A stretch of 26,198 bases of DNA from an uncultured Bacilli bacterium (GCA_910588025.1 CAJUQG010000019.1:1-26198); one strand, 5' to 3'. Shown: positions 7,241 through 15,412, numbered from the stretch's first letter. Notes: generated from the sequence alone by a model not told the origin. Numbers and translations: made by a program.

Positions 7241-8612
7241 AACCTTGAGATATACTAATTCGTACTTTCGTTGTTACAACATAAGATACTCGTGGATCAT
7301 CACTTTCAATTACTACATCTACATCGTATTCTCCCGCTCCATAACCAGATAAGTCTGTATAAGCAGAAATATTATCCGCATTAATTGCATCAATCACCGA
7401 TTGAACTCCTTTAACTTGAACTGGTACTTGAATCGTTCCTACTAAATTAGCTTTTAATCCACTTCCTAAATTGCGATAACCAATATTGGTAATATCTAAT
7501 GTCTTTTGTTTTTCATCACCAAAGCTTACCACAACTTTTGCATTCTCTTCACTAATATGACGAACTCCATTTGGTTTAGCTATCGTCACATTATATGTTT
7601 TTGCTCCATTATTTCCTTGATTCGTTACATCAATTGTCACAGGAATACTCTTAATCTCATCAATAATAGATTTCTCACCATAAATAGTTAGAGAGTAACT
7701 ACTCTTACCATTAATCGTAATAGACGAGATAGATTTTCCCGTAATTAAATCTCCCGTTGCTAAAACCTTAATAGGTACTACTGTCGAATATGTTCCTAAA
7801 GTAATTGACCCCGTAATTGTCGTTGGTACAACTTCAATATTTGGTAAAATAGCACCATTGGAATCATAAGCTACCAAACGAATATCCGAAATATCATAAC
7901 TGCCAGCGTCGGTATAACGTTTATTACTTAAATCAATCAAAGCTTTTACCGTTGCCACTTTATCCAAAGACTCACGACTTCCCTTAATGACAACTTCCGT
8001 CTTATCAAGTTCTACAGCATCCACACTTAATTTTTCATCTAATTTATTCGCATTTAATAACTCATAAGAAACATTCGTCCAAACTTGACTTTCTTTTTTC
8101 TTAATTGTCACAGTAACATAAGAAGGATCTAATTTATAACTAATATTATCAACAGTTTGATTATAACTTAATGGCACCCGTATTGGAGTATCACTTGCTT
8201 CATAATCGGTTAAATCTAATACCACATCATGATCTCCTAATTGTTTTGCCAAATAAATAGAACTTTTACGGCCTGTTAAAATAATATCAACTTGATCTAC
8301 TAAACCTTCAATGACATAAGCTTCTTTATTATATAAAACATTAACAGGTTGATTCGATAAGATTTCAGCTTCTTTTTCCACTAAGGTAATCACTTGAGAA
8401 TCTACTAAAAAGAAAATTCCTACAGCAAAAATTAAAGACAAATAAAGTAAGATATTGGGACGATTCAAAAAACGTTCAATACTACTAGGATTATTTTTTA
8501 AACGGTCGCTAATATAATAAACAAATCGACTAATTGGCGTAACAATAATTTTATCAATTACTCGGTAAATAGCTCGAAAAAAGTTTAAAATAGCTTTCAA
8601 AATCTTACTCAT
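7239..8612 (-). CDS. cdaR: YbbR-domain regulator of diadenylate cyclase (CdaR)
   Basis: CdaR is a membrane-anchored protein that binds and modulates CdaA. The 457-aa product has one membrane helix at about 53-70. Successive YbbR-type beta domains follow to the C-terminus, with repeating blocks such as VTIKKKESQVWTNV, VVIKGSRESLDKV and VQVKGVQSVIDAI. Some 50 residues before the helix are basic and amphipathic, longer than in B. subtilis CdaR, which begins almost directly with its helix. The frame opens at 8627 with GTG, but GAGGAGG lies there and the ATG at 8612 is correctly placed, so I use it. The start overlaps the end of cdaA by 8 nt (ATGAGTAA), implying translational coupling. The glmM that usually follows is absent. 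Confidence 0.92.
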   Translation of the reverse strand: MSKILKAILNFFRAIYRVIDKIIVTPISRFVYYISDRLKNNPSSIERFLNRPNILLYLSLIFAVGIFFLVDSQVITLVEKEAEILSNQPVNVLYNKEAYVIEGLVDQVDIILTGRKSSIYLAKQLGDHDVVLDLTDYEASDTPIRVPLSYNQTVDNISYKLDPSYVTVTIKKKESQVWTNVSYELLNANKLDEKLSVDAVELDKTEVVIKGSRESLDKVATVKALIDLSNKRYTDAGSYDISDIRLVAYDSNGAILPNIEVVPTTITGSITLGTYSTVVPIKVLATGDLITGKSISSITINGKSSYSLTIYGEKSIIDEIKSIPVTIDVTNQGNNGAKTYNVTIAKPNGVRHISEENAKVVVSFGDEKQKTLDITNIGYRNLGSGLKANLVGTIQVPVQVKGVQSVIDAINADNISAYTDLSGYGAGEYDVDVVIESDDPRVSYVVTTKVRISISQG

Positions 8613-9423
8613 TTTCTTCCTCCTCACGATTCATATCCGCTTCATAGAAGACCTCTGTTTTTGGTTTTAATTCATCAATTAATTTCATCCGGAATTCATC
8701 CAAAGTAAGATTATAGTTAAGTTCTCCATTACTTGCAATACTAATTCGGCCATTTTCTTCACTGACAATTAAAGCAATTGCATCCGACTCCTCAGCAATC
8801 CCTAAAGCTGCTCGATGTCGTGTTCCAAGACGTTTGTTAATATTTGGATTCATACTGGTTTTAAATACGGCTCCAGCACAAGTAATTCTATCGCCCTCTA
8901 AAATAACGCCACCATCATGCAATGGACTATTTGGAAAAAATAAATTACATAACAATTCACTAGAAACATCCGCATAAATTTTGGTAGCTGGTTCAATATA
9001 CTCTGATAAGGAAACGTCTCGTTCGATGACAATTAACGCTCCCATACGATTCCGTTTTAAATATTCAACTGCTTCCATGATTTCACAAATAATTTTTTCT
9101 CGTTCATCAATCGTTAATATTTTATGTCGACCTAGTAAATGTGTTCTTCCAATACTTTCCAAAACGCCTCTAATTTCTGGTTGAAAAATCACAATAATAG
9201 CAATAGGTCCCCATTCAATAACGTATTCTAGTAATAAACCAACCGTATACAAATTTAAAATTTTACTTAAAATCTCAATCGCTAAAACAATAAGTACACC
9301 TTTTAAAATCAAAACCATTTTGACATTGTTTTTAATGTTTTTCAAAATAAAATAAAACAATAACCAAACGATACAAATATCTAAAATTTTAGTTAAAATA
9401 GCCCAAATTCCCGCGAAAGTCAT
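8605..9423 (-). CDS. cdaA: Diadenylate cyclase CdaA
   Basis: CdaA is a membrane enzyme that condenses two ATP into cyclic di-AMP, the signal controlling potassium and osmolyte transport and wall homeostasis. The 272-aa protein has about three N-terminal membrane helices (residues 5-27, 35-52, 58-80). A cytoplasmic DAC domain follows. The two catalytic motifs are PLHDGG (Asp170) and GTRHR (202-204). The first is DGG rather than the commoner DGA, a mild substitution. A family block IVSEENGRISIASNG is also present. The C-terminus is short and Glu-rich. An SD AAGGAG lies 7 nt before the ATG. It is first in a two-gene operon with cdaR, with its own promoter and a terminator on both sides. Confidence 0.96.
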   Translation of the reverse strand: MTFAGIWAILTKILDICIVWLLFYFILKNIKNNVKMVLILKGVLIVLAIEILSKILNLYTVGLLLEYVIEWGPIAIIVIFQPEIRGVLESIGRTHLLGRHKILTIDEREKIICEIMEAVEYLKRNRMGALIVIERDVSLSEYIEPATKIYADVSSELLCNLFFPNSPLHDGGVILEGDRITCAGAVFKTSMNPNINKRLGTRHRAALGIAEESDAIALIVSEENGRISIASNGELNYNLTLDEFRMKLIDELKPKTEVFYEADMNREEEENE

Positions 9424-9452
9424 TTCATCACTCCTTTTTATTTTGCTTAACT

Positions 9453-9481
9453 ATTATACCATTATAACTAATTTTAGTCTA
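9453..9481 (-). promoter_or_regulatory. Promoter of the cdaA-cdaR operon
   Basis: On the minus strand -35 TAGACT (9476-9481), a 17-nt spacer and a perfect extended -10 TGGTATAAT (hexamer 9453-9458) lie about 30 nt before the cdaA start. The sequence between the promoter and the start is a short leader holding only the ribosome site. Confidence 0.78.
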
Positions 9482-9499
9482 TGCTTAATCAGATAAGAC

Positions 9500-9522
9500 A
9501 AAAAAAACTAGATTGCTCTAGT
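9500..9522 (-). terminator. Terminator after the 128-aa membrane protein gene
   Basis: On the minus strand ACTAGA pairs perfectly with TCTAGT over a GCAA tetraloop (9507-9522), followed by eight U (9500-9507). It separates this gene from the cdaA promoter. Confidence 0.85.
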
Positions 9523-9559
9523 AATTTAATAAAAAAATTTTAAATGATTCCAAATTTCT

Positions 9560-9946
9560 TTATTTATTCAAGACATCAAAAGAGGATGAGGAATTATTTT
9601 CATTCATTTGACCAAAATTCATCATAGATTGACCCGTTTGATTTCCTACGTAATTGGAATTAGAAAACATGCCATTCATCAAAGAATTACCCATTGGTTC
9701 GATGGTATTCATAGGACTCGTCATAGGAGTTGCTTGAGGGCGCATTGCGTCACCAATTGTTTTATTTTGAGCTGATGCTGCTAACAATTCTAAATTTTTA
9801 GCAAGTTCTTGAGGACTATCAAAAATACTAACTTCTTTGTGTTCTTTACTATCCACGATATATCCAATCAAAGCAAAAATCAAAATAATAGTAATCACTA
9901 AAAACCACATGTAATTCCCTACTAGAAAATCTATCACCAAATCCAT
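9560..9946 (-). CDS. Small single-helix membrane protein with a Met/Asn-rich tail, unknown function
   Basis: This 128-aa protein is not recognised. An N-terminal helix (about 6-29) is followed by an acidic/basic segment containing IFDSPQELAKNLELLA, then a long low-complexity tail. The tail is rich in Met, Asn, Ser, Pro and Gly, with nine Met in about 55 residues. The open frame begins at 9961, but that ATG carries the SD GGAGGG; the ATG at 9946, 7 nt downstream, is the better start. A possible extended -10 promoter lies upstream, and a strong terminator follows. The tail is likely unstructured. Which side of the membrane it faces is unclear: the positive residues after the helix suggest inside. 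Confidence 0.65.
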   Translation of the reverse strand: MDLVIDFLVGNYMWFLVITIILIFALIGYIVDSKEHKEVSIFDSPQELAKNLELLAASAQNKTIGDAMRPQATPMTSPMNTIEPMGNSLMNGMFSNSNYVGNQTGQSMMNFGQMNENNSSSSFDVLNK

Positions 9947-10009
9947 TTTTATTCCCTCCATTTATTCTTCACTTTCACAAAAAAAGCTACTACAACTACT
10001 TATTCTAAT

Positions 10010-10018
10010 AAAAGTATA
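10010..10018 (-). promoter_or_regulatory. Possible extended -10 promoter for the 128-aa membrane protein gene
   Basis: The minus strand reads TGGTATACT about 65 nt before the start codon of the small membrane protein. The -35 region is poor. It lies in the 116-nt gap after the preceding 213-aa gene, where no convincing terminator is seen. Confidence 0.4.
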
Positions 10019-10062
10019 CCAAAGAGAATATCAAATGTATCTCTCAAAAATGCGACTTTACA

Positions 10063-10704
10063 TTATTTTGCTAAAGAAATCATTTTCCTATGAGCATCAA
10101 ATAATAACGTATCTAAAACCATTTGATTATCTATAAAGTGTAAAGCATCTAAAGTATCATCCGTCATTTCTACAAATGTACCTTGAATGATCTGCCAACA
10201 AATTTGCCTAAAGAGTTTGTGCTTACTATACAAAATAGCTGGTTGCTCCCCTTCTACCAAAGAAACATGCTCTGCTAGACAAAGATAATTCACTTGCGAA
10301 AAGCAAGTCATAGTAATCCCATAAACCAAAGAGAGTGCTTCAAAGGCTTCAAACAGTTCAAACGTGCTTTTATTTTCATCAAGCAACAAGTTACTAAATT
10401 GTTTTAATTGTTCTTTTACCATATCTTGTTGTTTTGTCCTAACGAAATAATAATACTTGTACTCTTGATGATAATAAGAAAAAGAGAACACGTCACAGAC
10501 AAAGGTATCACTAGAAGAAATTTGCCTATTTAAAAAATAAGAAATGGTAGGAATTATACTATCAAAAGAAAGCAAAAAAGCTTGTTTCATTTTTTTAATA
10601 AGCTGTTTCACATCACTTAAATTAGAATCATAATCTAAAATAACACTGGGATGTTTTTCCAAATAAGATAAATACCCTTCTGCTTGTTTTAATTGTTCCA
10701 CCAT
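10063..10704 (-). CDS. Unknown soluble, mostly helical protein in the rnr-smpB operon
   Basis: I do not recognise this 213-aa protein. It has no signal or membrane segment and looks largely alpha-helical (LKQAEGYLSYLEKH, then DVKQLIKKMKQAFLLSF), with an aromatic stretch FSFSYYHQEYKYYYFVRT around 73-90. No catalytic motif stands out. It begins 21 nt after the smpB stop, with an AGGGTGG ribosome site, and is most likely the last gene of the pseudopilin-rnr-smpB transcript. The position suggests, but does not show, a link with RNA or ribosome quality control. Being small and lineage-specific, it may equally be a passenger. Confidence 0.7.
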   Translation of the reverse strand: MVEQLKQAEGYLSYLEKHPSVILDYDSNLSDVKQLIKKMKQAFLLSFDSIIPTISYFLNRQISSSDTFVCDVFSFSYYHQEYKYYYFVRTKQQDMVKEQLKQFSNLLLDENKSTFELFEAFEALSLVYGITMTCFSQVNYLCLAEHVSLVEGEQPAILYSKHKLFRQICWQIIQGTFVEMTDDTLDALHFIDNQMVLDTLLFDAHRKMISLAK

Positions 10705-10725
10705 GTTACCACCCTACCAAAAACA

Positions 10726-11154
10726 TTAATAATTTCTCGACTCTCGCTCTAAATCCCGCTTTTTAATACTTTCACGCTTATCATATAATTTTTTTCCTTT
10801 ACATAGTCCAATTAAAATTTTTACTTTATTTTTATGAAAATATAATTTTAAAGGTACTAGCGAATTTCCATCTTGAACTACTTTTTCTTTTAACTTTCGA
10901 ATTTCTTTTTTATGAAGTAATAACGTTCTAGTTCTTCTCTCTTCATGATTAAACTGATTTCCTTCAAAATAAGGAGCTATATAAAGATTTAAAATCGTCG
11001 CTTCGCCATTTCTAAGTAATACATAGCTATCCTTTAAATCAACCGAACCTTTTCTTACACTTTTTATTTCTGTTCCAGTTAAAACAATTCCTGCTTCCAG
11101 TTCTTCTAAAACCGTATAATCATAATATGCTTTTTTATTTCTTACTTCTATCAT
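10726..11154 (-). CDS. smpB: SsrA-binding protein SmpB
   Basis: SmpB binds tmRNA and delivers it to stalled ribosomes in trans-translation. The 142-aa length is a little under the usual ~150. Conserved blocks include YDYTVLEELEAGIVLTGTEI, RKGSVDLKDSYV, NLYIAPY and the C-terminal KKLYDKRESIKKRD, the tail that reaches into the decoding centre. The ATG at 11154 lies 7 nt after GGAGG. That SD sits in a small perfect hairpin inside the 3' end of rnr, so translation may depend on ribosomes finishing rnr. The gene overlaps rnr by 20 nt. The ssrA (tmRNA) gene is not in the window. Confidence 0.97.
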   Translation of the reverse strand: MIEVRNKKAYYDYTVLEELEAGIVLTGTEIKSVRKGSVDLKDSYVLLRNGEATILNLYIAPYFEGNQFNHEERRTRTLLLHKKEIRKLKEKVVQDGNSLVPLKLYFHKNKVKILIGLCKGKKLYDKRESIKKRDLERESRNY

Positions 11155-13249
11155 GTGGATCCTCCACTAATTGAAAATCAATCATCGCTGTCTCTTTAGA
11201 AGCAGCAATACAACGAACACGTACACTATCTCCAATCCGATAAGTCTTTTTCGTATTATTACCGATTAATGCTAAACACTCGGGCACATAATTATAAAAA
11301 TCACCTTTAAGTGTTTGAACATGAACCAGTCCTTCTATTAAATTAGGAAGTTCTACAAAGAAACCAAAATTAGTAACCGTAGAAATAATACCATCATACT
11401 CTTCTCCAATATGACTTTCCATATACTCTGCCATCTTCATATCATTGACATCACGTTCTGCTCCATCCGCCGCAACTTCTCTTTCGCTAGAATGTGCAGT
11501 AACTTCTACTAAATTTTGTTCCAAATAAGAAATGGTACTCATCGAATAATCTTGATCTACCAAATATTTTTTTAATAAACGATGTACAACTAAATCTGGA
11601 TATCTTCGAATCGGACTAGTAAAATGTGTATAAGCTTTACTGGCAAGACCAAAATGACCAATATTATCTTTACTATATTCGGCTTTTCTCATACTACGTA
11701 ATAACAAACTAGATAAAATTTTAAATTCTGGTTTCTCATCTAATTCATCTAGTAAACTTTGCATCGCTTTTGGCGTTAAATCGGTAGTTTTAGTTTTTAA
11801 CTCATAACCAAGTAATTTTACTAAATTAACAAAATCATCAATTTTTTCACTATTTGGTTTTCCATGAACGCGGTATACAAAAGGAAGTTCCATATTATAA
11901 ATATGACTTGCCACAGTTTCATTTGCTAAAATCATAAATGATTCAATTAATTTTTCTCCATCTTCTCTTTCATCTACGACAATATCAATAGCACAACCAT
12001 TCTCATCTTGTACAATTCTTGGCTCATCCAAATCAAAATCCATATACCCACGTTCTACGCTTTTCTTCTGTAAAATGTGCGCAAGTTCATTCATTTTCTT
12101 TAAAATATCAACATAATCTTCATAACCTGAAATAACTTTATCACGCATTAATATTTCATTGACATCTTCATAAGTCATTTTCTTAGAACTTTTAATATAA
12201 CCAGGATTAATATCATACGATAACACTTCTCCACTTGGACTTATGGTCATGACACAAGACATAGTAAGACGTAATACATCCTCATTCAAAGAACAAATTC
12301 CATTGGATAATTTATGAGGAAGCATTGGAATCACCGTATCTGCTAAATAACTGGAAGTACCTCTTTCATATGCTGCATCTCCTAAAGCTGTATTTTCTTT
12401 TACATAATGAGAAACATCTGCAATATGAACACCTAACACATAATTTTTTCCATCCATCCGAAGACTTAACGCATCATCAATATCTTTGGTATGAGACCCA
12501 TCTATTGTAAAAACAATTTCATTGGTATAATCCACCCGTCCTATTAGAGATGCTTCATCTACTTCACTTGGAATATCTAAAAGCTCTTCTTCTACTTCAC
12601 TGCCAAAATCAGGGTCAATTTGATACTTATAAGCAATACTTAAAATATCTACGCCAGGGTCATCTTTATGTCCTAAAATCTTAGTAACAAAACCAATATA
12701 TTTCTTATCATCTAACTGTCTATCTAAATGCACCAACACTTTGTGTCCTACAACACAATCTTTAGCTGAGTCTTGATCAATAACAACAATTAAATCCTTT
12801 TTTTCATCATCTAAATGTAAACGAAATTTACCCTTATGTTCATAGATTTCTCCCACCATATCATGTAAATCTCTTTTTAAAACCCGAACAATTTTTCCCT
12901 CACGTTTCACCCCAATCCGAGTAATCTCTGCAAGTACGATATCATCATGAGTCGCTCCATTTATCATATCTTCTGGAATATATAAATCTTCTTCTTTTTC
13001 TAAAATAACAAAACCATATCCCTTTTTATTTAAAGATAATCGTCCAATTTTCAAACTAGGACAATTTTTAAGCAAAATATATTTATCTTTCTTCGTATGA
13101 AAAACAATGTATTCTTCCACTAATTCTTGTAAGGCATCACAAACTTCACGATACTCTAAAGCTGTAGTTAACCCCAACATATCATTAATTTGCATCGCAT
13201 CTTTGGCTTCATGAATATTGTCCAATATACGTATTATTTCCTCTTTCAT
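11135..13249 (-). CDS. rnr: Ribonuclease R
   Basis: RNase R is a 3'-5' exoribonuclease that degrades structured RNA and, with tmRNA/SmpB, clears defective messages. The 704-aa protein shows the standard order: winged-helix N-terminus (about 1-65), two cold-shock OB domains (about 67-125 and 130-195), the RNB catalytic domain (about 240-565), and S1 (about 617-697). Catalytic metal-binding aspartates are in DGSHTKDIDDA (Asp250, 256, 258, 259), and HFTSPIRRYPDL is intact. It ends in a short DPHDRSKK, without the long basic tail of the E. coli enzyme. The frame opens at 13276, within the preceding pseudopilin gene. The ATG at 13249, 10 nt after GGAG, is the better start. It overlaps smpB by 20 nt. 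Confidence 0.96.
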   Translation of the reverse strand: MKEEIIRILDNIHEAKDAMQINDMLGLTTALEYREVCDALQELVEEYIVFHTKKDKYILLKNCPSLKIGRLSLNKKGYGFVILEKEEDLYIPEDMINGATHDDIVLAEITRIGVKREGKIVRVLKRDLHDMVGEIYEHKGKFRLHLDDEKKDLIVVIDQDSAKDCVVGHKVLVHLDRQLDDKKYIGFVTKILGHKDDPGVDILSIAYKYQIDPDFGSEVEEELLDIPSEVDEASLIGRVDYTNEIVFTIDGSHTKDIDDALSLRMDGKNYVLGVHIADVSHYVKENTALGDAAYERGTSSYLADTVIPMLPHKLSNGICSLNEDVLRLTMSCVMTISPSGEVLSYDINPGYIKSSKKMTYEDVNEILMRDKVISGYEDYVDILKKMNELAHILQKKSVERGYMDFDLDEPRIVQDENGCAIDIVVDEREDGEKLIESFMILANETVASHIYNMELPFVYRVHGKPNSEKIDDFVNLVKLLGYELKTKTTDLTPKAMQSLLDELDEKPEFKILSSLLLRSMRKAEYSKDNIGHFGLASKAYTHFTSPIRRYPDLVVHRLLKKYLVDQDYSMSTISYLEQNLVEVTAHSSEREVAADGAERDVNDMKMAEYMESHIGEEYDGIISTVTNFGFFVELPNLIEGLVHVQTLKGDFYNYVPECLALIGNNTKKTYRIGDSVRVRCIAASKETAMIDFQLVEDPHDRSKK
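11155..11167 (-). promoter_or_regulatory. SD-sequestering hairpin before smpB
   Basis: The minus strand reads GTGGAGGATCCAC directly before the smpB ATG. GTGGA and TCCAC pair perfectly over a GGA loop, so the GGAGG ribosome site is inside the hairpin. The sequence is also coding for rnr. A translational-coupling role is inferred. Confidence 0.45.
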
Positions 13250-13256
13250 CTTCTTA

Positions 13257-13631
13257 TCACTCCATCTCATATACACAAGTTTTCTCTTGATTCGGATAAC
13301 TTATTTTAATCACTTCTAATCCTGTAATTGCGCGACCTGTCATCGGATTTTTCAATTCCTCATCTAACAAACTATTTTGAATTAAAACATTGGTTGTAAC
13401 AGTACATCCACTCACTTTACAAGTTTGCTTCTTTTGTTTAATTTGTGGGTCCGATAAATCAATATAAGTACATGCTGCATTTTCTAATAGCTCTTTAAAA
13501 TCTGCTAAATCTTCCTCTTCACGACTACTAAATAAAGAATTAAGGTTATTCACAATAATAAGTCCCATCAAAACCATCAAAGCAATCGTCGCAATTAACT
13601 CAATTAAAGTAAACCCTTTCTGATTTTGCAT
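13257..13631 (-). CDS. Small pseudopilin with a type IV prepilin signal
   Basis: This 124-aa protein begins with a class III (prepilin) signal: MQNQKG|FTLIELIATIALMV, cleavage after Gly6, with the mature Glu5 at residue 11. The hydrophobic helix spans 7-30. The globular part has four cysteines (54, 71, 76, 119), likely two disulfides. A block LIQNSLLDEELKNPMTGRAI matches the layout of the first ~100 residues of the large pseudopilin at 18612. Related proteins form type IV pilus-like or ComG-like filaments; the peptidase and ATPase are not in this window. It has a -10 TATAAT 18 nt before its ATG and a very short leader with a weak SD. It sits between secG and rnr, where Bacillus has the carboxylesterase yvaK. 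Confidence 0.87.
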   Translation of the reverse strand: MQNQKGFTLIELIATIALMVLMGLIIVNNLNSLFSSREEEDLADFKELLENAACTYIDLSDPQIKQKKQTCKVSGCTVTTNVLIQNSLLDEELKNPMTGRAITGLEVIKISYPNQEKTCVYEME

Positions 13632-13648
13632 AGTATCACCATAAGTTT

Positions 13649-13654
13649 ATTATA
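13649..13654 (-). promoter_or_regulatory. -10 element of the pseudopilin-rnr-smpB transcript
   Basis: A perfect TATAAT on the minus strand lies 18 nt before the pseudopilin ATG, after the secG terminator. No strong -35 is seen. With this spacing the leader would be only about 10 nt. Confidence 0.5.
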
Positions 13655-13695
13655 CCCGTTTTTTCATAAATTTAAGTGAATTTTTGCGGAAACTT

Positions 13696-13729
13696 TACAA
13701 AAAATAGAAAAAGACTATCGCTAGCCTTT
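13696..13729 (-). terminator. Terminator after secG
   Basis: On the minus strand AAAGGCTA pairs with TAGTCTTT (one G-U) over a GCGA tetraloop (13710-13729), followed by U-rich sequence (13696-13710). It begins directly after the secG stop codon and separates secG from rnr and smpB. Confidence 0.83.
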
Positions 13730-13731
13730 TT

Positions 13732-13959
13732 TTACATTACAAATAAAAGAAAAGATATTACAAAAAATAGAAGTCCAAGAATTAGTGTAAAACGACTAAT
13801 AAATAGTTCCAATCCTCTTTCTTTCATTTTTCCAAACAAAGCTTCATTTCCACCAGTAATAATTTGACCAGCATCACTCGCTTTATTACTTTGTAATAAA
13901 ACAATGGCAACTAAAACAATTGATATAACAAGTAAACTAATTTCTAAAAATTCTATCAT
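13732..13959 (-). CDS. secG: Preprotein translocase subunit SecG
   Basis: SecG is an auxiliary subunit of the SecYEG channel. At 75 aa it has the usual size. It has two membrane helices (about 4-22 and 52-74) joined by the diagnostic cytoplasmic loop VLLQSNKASDAGQIITGG and NEALFGK. An AAGGAGGG lies 8 nt before the ATG. A promoter lies across the end of engB, and a terminator follows at once, so it is probably expressed alone. The neighbourhood secG-rnr-smpB is conserved in Firmicutes. Confidence 0.96.
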   Translation of the reverse strand: MIEFLEISLLVISIVLVAIVLLQSNKASDAGQIITGGNEALFGKMKERGLELFISRFTLILGLLFFVISFLLFVM

Positions 13960-13987
13960 AAAAAGAACCCTCCTTAAGTCAATACAA

Positions 13988-14017
13988 AGTATATCATAGA
14001 TAATGAAGAAAAATCAA
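13988..14017 (-). promoter_or_regulatory. Promoter of secG
   Basis: On the minus strand -35 TTGATT (14012-14017), an 18-nt spacer and extended -10 TGATATACT (hexamer 13988-13993) precede secG by about 30 nt. The -35 overlaps the stop codon of engB. Confidence 0.65.
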
Positions 14018-14601
14018 GAATTTAAAGCCGATTCAATCATTCGATAAACATCTTCGCGCCCTTTTTTAGAAATAGAGGAAAAAGGAATAAAAGAATCATT
14101 TTCTCCTAACTTTAAAGTTTCTTTAATCATTTTATCTTGTTTGGCACGTCCGCTCATATTAACCTTATCATATTTTGTGGCAACAATAGTTGTTTTTACA
14201 TTATAATATTTCAAAAAATTAAACATTAAAATATCATCTTCACTAGGTTTATGACGATAATCTACTAACATAAAAACTTGTGACAAATTAGGACGATTTT
14301 TTAAATATTCCTCAATCATCAAACCCATTTTTCTAGTATGATCTTTTGATGTACTAGCATAGCCATAACCTGGAACATCAACGAAATAAAACGCGTTATT
14401 CACCAAATAAAAATTCAACGTCTGCGTTTTCCCGGGTTTACTACTAGTTCTTGCATAATTCTTTCGAGCAATCATGGTATTAATAAAACTACTTTTCCCC
14501 ACATTACTGCGACCTACCAATAAAAATTCTGGTAATAATTCCTCCGGATATTGGCTTTGACGAGTTGCCATTTTTTTAAGTTCTACACTTTCAATATTCA
14601 T
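14014..14601 (-). CDS. engB: Ribosome biogenesis GTPase EngB (YihA/YsxC)
   Basis: This essential GTPase acts late in large-subunit assembly. The 195-aa size is typical. GTPase motifs: G1 GRSNVGKSS (30-38), G2 Thr in PGKTQT (about 59-61), G3 DVPGYG (75-80), G4 TKYD (142-145), and a C-terminal FSSISKKG as G5. All are intact. An AGGTG ribosome site precedes the ATG. It follows the six-helix membrane protein gene by 35 nt and is probably co-transcribed with it. Bacillus has ysxC next to lon; that context is absent here. Confidence 0.96.
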   Translation of the reverse strand: MNIESVELKKMATRQSQYPEELLPEFLLVGRSNVGKSSFINTMIARKNYARTSSKPGKTQTLNFYLVNNAFYFVDVPGYGYASTSKDHTRKMGLMIEEYLKNRPNLSQVFMLVDYRHKPSEDDILMFNFLKYYNVKTTIVATKYDKVNMSGRAKQDKMIKETLKLGENDSFIPFSSISKKGREDVYRMIESALNS

Positions 14602-14636
14602 AGTTTCACCTACATTTCTCTAAAATTTATGCCCTA

Positions 14637-15275
14637 TCAATCATAAAAAGACAAAATAATTTCTTCCTTTTTCTTTAAAAAAGATAAAAACGTAATATTT
14701 AGTATCCCAAAGAAAATACTAAAAACACCAATAACTTCTCCAAAATACAAATTAAGAAAAGGATTTACAAACAACAACACAGCCATAAACCAAAATAACA
14801 ATAAGCTAACCAAAAAGATGAATATATCCTTATCATGGGCACGAACTAAACCAAATCCTTGAATGCCATGTTCAAGACTTACCAAAATAAAATAAAGGCC
14901 CAACACAACCAAAATTTGATGAGTTTGTTCACTCGATATCCAAAAACAAATTAATCCTAATAGACAACTAAGGATACCATATATTATCGAATGCTTATAA
15001 AAAGAAAAAAACGATTTCTTATGAAAAAAATAAAAATGAATGATTCCGTACAAAAGGAAAAGAAAAGCACCAAAAACTTTTAAAAGAGAATTTGAGAAAG
15101 AAACACCTACGACACTACAAATTCCATAAAAAAGAAACATCAACGAATAAAGAATAAAAACTTGAAAGAAAACCGTAATTTGCTTTTCATTTGAAGGAAT
15201 AAGTCGTTTGGTTCGCCGACGAAAAAACTCGTGTTTTTTTACTACTTTCTCTTCTGGCGTTACATCAGAATACAT
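14637..15275 (-). CDS. Six-helix membrane protein, DUF308/HdeD-like
   Basis: This 212-aa protein has a basic 30-residue N-terminus and then six predicted membrane helices in three close pairs (about 34-58, 63-85, 93-112, 118-140, 150-170, 175-200). The layout and the short loops resemble DUF308/HdeD-type proteins, a family of uncertain function. I see no catalytic motif. The SD AAGGAGGG is 6 nt before the ATG, and a good promoter lies upstream, divergent from the FemAB-type gene. It heads a probable two-gene unit with engB. The family call is tentative. Confidence 0.72.
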   Translation of the reverse strand: MYSDVTPEEKVVKKHEFFRRRTKRLIPSNEKQITVFFQVFILYSLMFLFYGICSVVGVSFSNSLLKVFGAFLFLLYGIIHFYFFHKKSFFSFYKHSIIYGILSCLLGLICFWISSEQTHQILVVLGLYFILVSLEHGIQGFGLVRAHDKDIFIFLVSLLLFWFMAVLLFVNPFLNLYFGEVIGVFSIFFGILNITFLSFLKKKEEIILSFYD

Positions 15276-15300
15276 AATTTCCCTCCTTAAATTTGCCTTT

Positions 15301-15329
15301 ATTATATCACGAAGCCTTTTTTTTGCCTA
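15301..15329 (-). promoter_or_regulatory. Promoter for the membrane protein-engB unit
   Basis: On the minus strand -35 TAGGCA (15324-15329), a 17-nt spacer and a perfect extended -10 TGATATAAT (hexamer 15301-15306) lie about 26 nt before the start codon. Confidence 0.68.
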
Positions 15330-15358
15330 GTCTATGAAACATTCAATTTGTTTGAAAG

Positions 15359-15386
15359 TTGAAATTTCTTAAAATTATGATATAAT
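15359..15386 (+). promoter_or_regulatory. Promoter for the FemAB-type gene
   Basis: On the plus strand -35 TTGAAA (15359-15364), a 16-nt spacer and a perfect extended -10 TGATATAAT (hexamer 15381-15386) precede the start by 26 nt. It is back to back with the divergent promoter at 15301-15329, about 30 bp apart. Confidence 0.8.
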
Positions 15387-15412
15387 AACGTCTCGAAAAA
15401 GAGGGGATTCGT

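Noticed and set aside
10022..10062. Possible terminator after the 213-aa gene (imperfect stem AGAGATA / TATTCTCT)
   Set aside because: The stem contains a bulge and no U run follows, so I did not call it.
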